From Flavipsychrobacter sp. (GTDB lineage Bacteria > Bacteroidota > Bacteroidia > Chitinophagales > Chitinophagaceae): DNA of 64,000 bases. Position numbers and translations under genes: made by a program. Positions 62,189-64,000 of this stretch are shown piece after piece; position 1 is the first letter of the stretch; each line of letters opens with the position of its first letter. The stretch is from contig JAEUVY010000067.1 in the NCBI GenBank assembly GCA_016786565.1, positions 30,660 to 94,659 of the forward strand, given 5' to 3'. The notes beneath the pieces are model-generated. The model was not told the DNA's origin. It saw only the letters and a list, made by a program, of their open reading frames with translations, and did no database searches.

Positions 62189-62752
62189 TTAAACGATTGA
62201 ACAATTTCGAATTGTCGGATTCGGAATTTTGGGTTCAATGTATAGGTGCTTGTCGAAATATCTTGGAATTCTTGTAGCGATAAGTAAGTCTAACTTATGA
62301 CCACGCATTTTTTCCTGCTTTATTGGGTTGCTTTTAAAGCCGTACGGATCCGAAATAAAGTACAACTTAATTGACTTGTAGTTAATAGATCTATCGTGAA
62401 AGTAGTTTCCAAATCTTACTGACATAAAGTCATCCAAGCATGTTGTAAATTTCTCCTCAATATCCGATACTTTAAAACCACTCGCGTTGTTAATATCTTT
62501 TAATTCAATAATGTATATATTATATGTGGTGTCATTACAACGTTGAATAATCAAGCAGTCTGGTGATTTCGGTCTGGAATCATCATGTATGGTTGTGTTA
62601 TAATATTCGTCTACCTTGATGATGGCTATGTTTTTTGCATTTATGCTTTCTTCAATATTAATGCTGATTCCATTTTCTTGGCACTCGTCACAAAAGAACG
62701 AGTTTATAGAATTTTCATTTAGCAAATTTTCAATGAGCATTTTTTGTCGCAT
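62189..62752 (-). CDS. small PD-(D/E)xK nuclease-like protein, partner of the ATPase
   Basis: A 187-residue protein with no family I can name. Residues 64-85 carry a pattern of the PD-(D/E)xK nuclease core: Pro64-Asp65 (KSPDCLIIQ), a hairpin-length gap, then Glu83-Leu84-Lys85 after hydrophobic YNIYII. Later parts alternate strands and helices (SIKLYFISDPYGF; KLDLLIATRIPRYF). Its ATG lies inside the ATPase gene (23-base overlap; a second ATG at 62740 overlaps by 11), showing translational coupling. Base composition is far more AT-rich than the neighbours. It is probably the effector of a two-gene defence system; the nuclease call is by motif only. Confidence 0.6.
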   Translation of the reverse strand: MRQKMLIENLLNENSINSFFCDECQENGISINIEESINAKNIAIIKVDEYYNTTIHDDSRPKSPDCLIIQRCNDTTYNIYIIELKDINNASGFKVSDIEEKFTTCLDDFMSVRFGNYFHDRSINYKSIKLYFISDPYGFKSNPIKQEKMRGHKLDLLIATRIPRYFDKHLYIEPKIPNPTIRNCSIV

Positions 62753-64000
62753 TTAATTTGTCGTATATGCGTATCCGTTCTTCATATAGCATTTCGGCAG
62801 TATTGGCAAAATTGTTGTCGTTCATTCCATCTTCCTCAGCTTTCATGGAAATCAAATCGGAAGTACTTCCCTGATCTGTGCTTTGCATCAAGTAGGAACA
62901 TACCGTGTTATGGTCAAGTTTCTTATCTAGGATAATGTTGCTCAGTTTATTAAATATATAATTGCTATGGCTTGTCATGATGATCTTCAAATTCTTACCA
63001 ACCAATTTTGTGAAAATATCGATGAGTTTTACCTGTACATCTGGGTGTAAATGAGCTTCCGGTTCTTCAATAAATAAAACTCCAACCCCTTTTTTTCTCG
63101 GTTTACCTATTGATCGAAAAAATTGAATTCTATCCCCAGTTTCATCGTTGATAATGTATTTCAGATACGCCACAATTGGAGCAATTTCAGAAACCATTGA
63201 CGATGTGAATGCTAGTTCAAACTCTTCATTAATCATGTTTTGCTTAAAAACAATTTTCTTATTTTCTTCGTTAAATATAATTCGCCCTCTAAGTATGTCA
63301 TTTTCAATTGTTTCAACAATTTCGTTGTATTTCCCCTTAGATTTCTTTCCAATATCGGATAAGTTAAGAAAATAGTCCGAAACAGGCTCGGAGATATTAG
63401 GGATTTCTATCTTGCTTTTCAGGAAATTTCGACTTTTCGATAATTCAGCCATCACGGCACTGAAGGCATTTAATGCCTGATAAAGGCCCGACCGTGAAGC
63501 AGGAAGGAAATATACATTGTTTATTAGTTCGGAAATCTCATTTCTGAACTCGAAATAAATTTCTTGAACACAATCGGTTACTATGTCTAAGTGGTTTTCT
63601 TTTTTATTGAAGTATAAAACGTATTTACTGCCGTTTCTAACCCGTTTCCTGTTAGTATTGGCGGTTTTGACTTTAATCTGAAAATCAAATTCAAGATTCC
63701 TTAAACATAAGGCGTCTTCTTTTCCTTCAATTACCATGGTTAATTCGCCAAATTGTATCGTGATTTCAAAGTTCTTTTTTGAATATTTGTTGGAAAGCTG
63801 GTCAATTGCGGAAAAGGAGTTTTTAAAAGAGTTTTCAAGGTTTCTAATTACCTGATCGGAAAAAATCTGTATGAAAATAGTAGATATATGGGACGTAATA
63901 TCAAGTTCGTCAAATCCAGAATCATTTATTTTTTGGAGAATCTCTTCTTCTGTTTCTGTAACTTGTTTCCCTAACTCACCTTGGAAATGCTCAGCAAACC
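62730..64000 (-). CDS. AAA_15/AAA_21-type (OLD/SMC-like) ATPase, 5' end outside window
   Basis: The minus-strand frame is open from the window edge at 64000 to the stop at 62730 (about 422 codons visible). An ATG at 63737 exists but is internal: the 87 codons before it are clearly coding (for example HISTIFIQIFSDQVIRNLEN). The P-loop must lie beyond the window. Visible are the FLPASRSGLYQAL motif, the ABC-signature-like SSMVSEIAPIVAYLKYI, Walker B GVLFIEEPEAHLHPDVQ and the switch His in IIMTSHSNYIFNKL, all in the order of AAA_15/AAA_21 ATPases of defence systems. AT-rich compared with its neighbours. Confidence 0.88.
   Translation of the reverse strand, partial: FAEHFQGELGKQVTETEEEILQKINDSGFDELDITSHISTIFIQIFSDQVIRNLENSFKNSFSAIDQLSNKYSKKNFEITIQFGELTMVIEGKEDALCLRNLEFDFQIKVKTANTNRKRVRNGSKYVLYFNKKENHLDIVTDCVQEIYFEFRNEISELINNVYFLPASRSGLYQALNAFSAVMAELSKSRNFLKSKIEIPNISEPVSDYFLNLSDIGKKSKGKYNEIVETIENDILRGRIIFNEENKKIVFKQNMINEEFELAFTSSMVSEIAPIVAYLKYIINDETGDRIQFFRSIGKPRKKGVGVLFIEEPEAHLHPDVQVKLIDIFTKLVGKNLKIIMTSHSNYIFNKLSNIILDKKLDHNTVCSYLMQSTDQGSTSDLISMKAEEDGMNDNNFANTAEMLYEERIRIYDKLNATKNAH

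Noticed and set aside
62730..63737. The ATPase as a complete 335-residue protein starting at the ATG at 63737
   Set aside because: The frame stays open to the window edge with protein-like sequence, and the P-loop every such ATPase needs is absent from the shorter form.

Overview
The window is a piece of a Bacteroidota chromosome, most likely from the Chitinophagales/Sphingobacteriales side of the phylum. Three giant PKD-repeat surface proteins end in the gliding-motility-associated (type IX secretion, type B) C-terminal domain. A PorP/SprF protein follows one of them. There are a TonB receptor with a carboxypeptidase-regulatory N-terminus and families typical of the phylum (DUF4293, DUF4476, DUF6089-like, DUF4159), and many genes are preceded by the Bacteroidota -7 promoter box TAnnTTTG, often so close to the start codon that the transcript would be leaderless. 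Genus-level placement is inference.

Layout. 1-3.7 kb: ATP synthase operon atpB-E-F-H-A on the minus strand, atpA cut by the window edge. 3.8-10.5 kb: a polyprenol-phosphate-type glycosyltransferase, two paralogous outer-membrane barrels, 3-hydroxyacyl-CoA dehydrogenase, an unrecognised Lys/Ala-rich exported protein, an FAH-family hydrolase and a beta-carbonic anhydrase. 10.5-17.7 kb: minus-strand operon nadC-diacylglycerol kinase-two lipoproteins, divergent from mutL. 17.8-27.1 kb: two tandem PKD giants closed by a strong bidirectional terminator. 27.2-34.0 kb: ECF sigma factor-rsmE-DUF4159 operon, di-haem cytochrome c peroxidase, TIGR02757 protein, GT39-like membrane glycosyltransferase and dipeptide epimerase.

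34.0-38.0 kb: a compact phage-Mu-like early module (XRE/S24 repressor; divergent operon with a leader ORF, MuB-like ATPase, stand-alone DnaA domain IV protein, small protein, Gam-like protein and small ORFs) without any transposase, integrase or structural gene. Repressor and operon are driven by mirror-image leaderless promoters carrying a 15-bp inverted repeat.

38.0-43.6 kb: S41 protease, exported protein plus L,D-transpeptidase, 3-oxoacid CoA-transferase subunits and an enoyl-CoA hydratase. 43.8-49.5 kb: third PKD giant with PorP/SprF. 49.5-62.2 kb: NhaD-type antiporter, DUF4476 protein, TonB receptor, dGTPase, serS, DUF4293 protein, a hybrid histidine kinase with two receivers and an Hpt domain, and an outer-membrane protein.

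62.2-64.0 kb: an abruptly AT-rich tail encoding an AAA_15/AAA_21-type ATPase (5' end beyond the window) overlapping a small protein with a PD...ELK nuclease-like motif. This pair looks like a recently acquired two-gene defence system whose effector differs from the HNH and TOPRIM partners of Septu and PARIS. It and the Mu-like module are the two places most worth following up.
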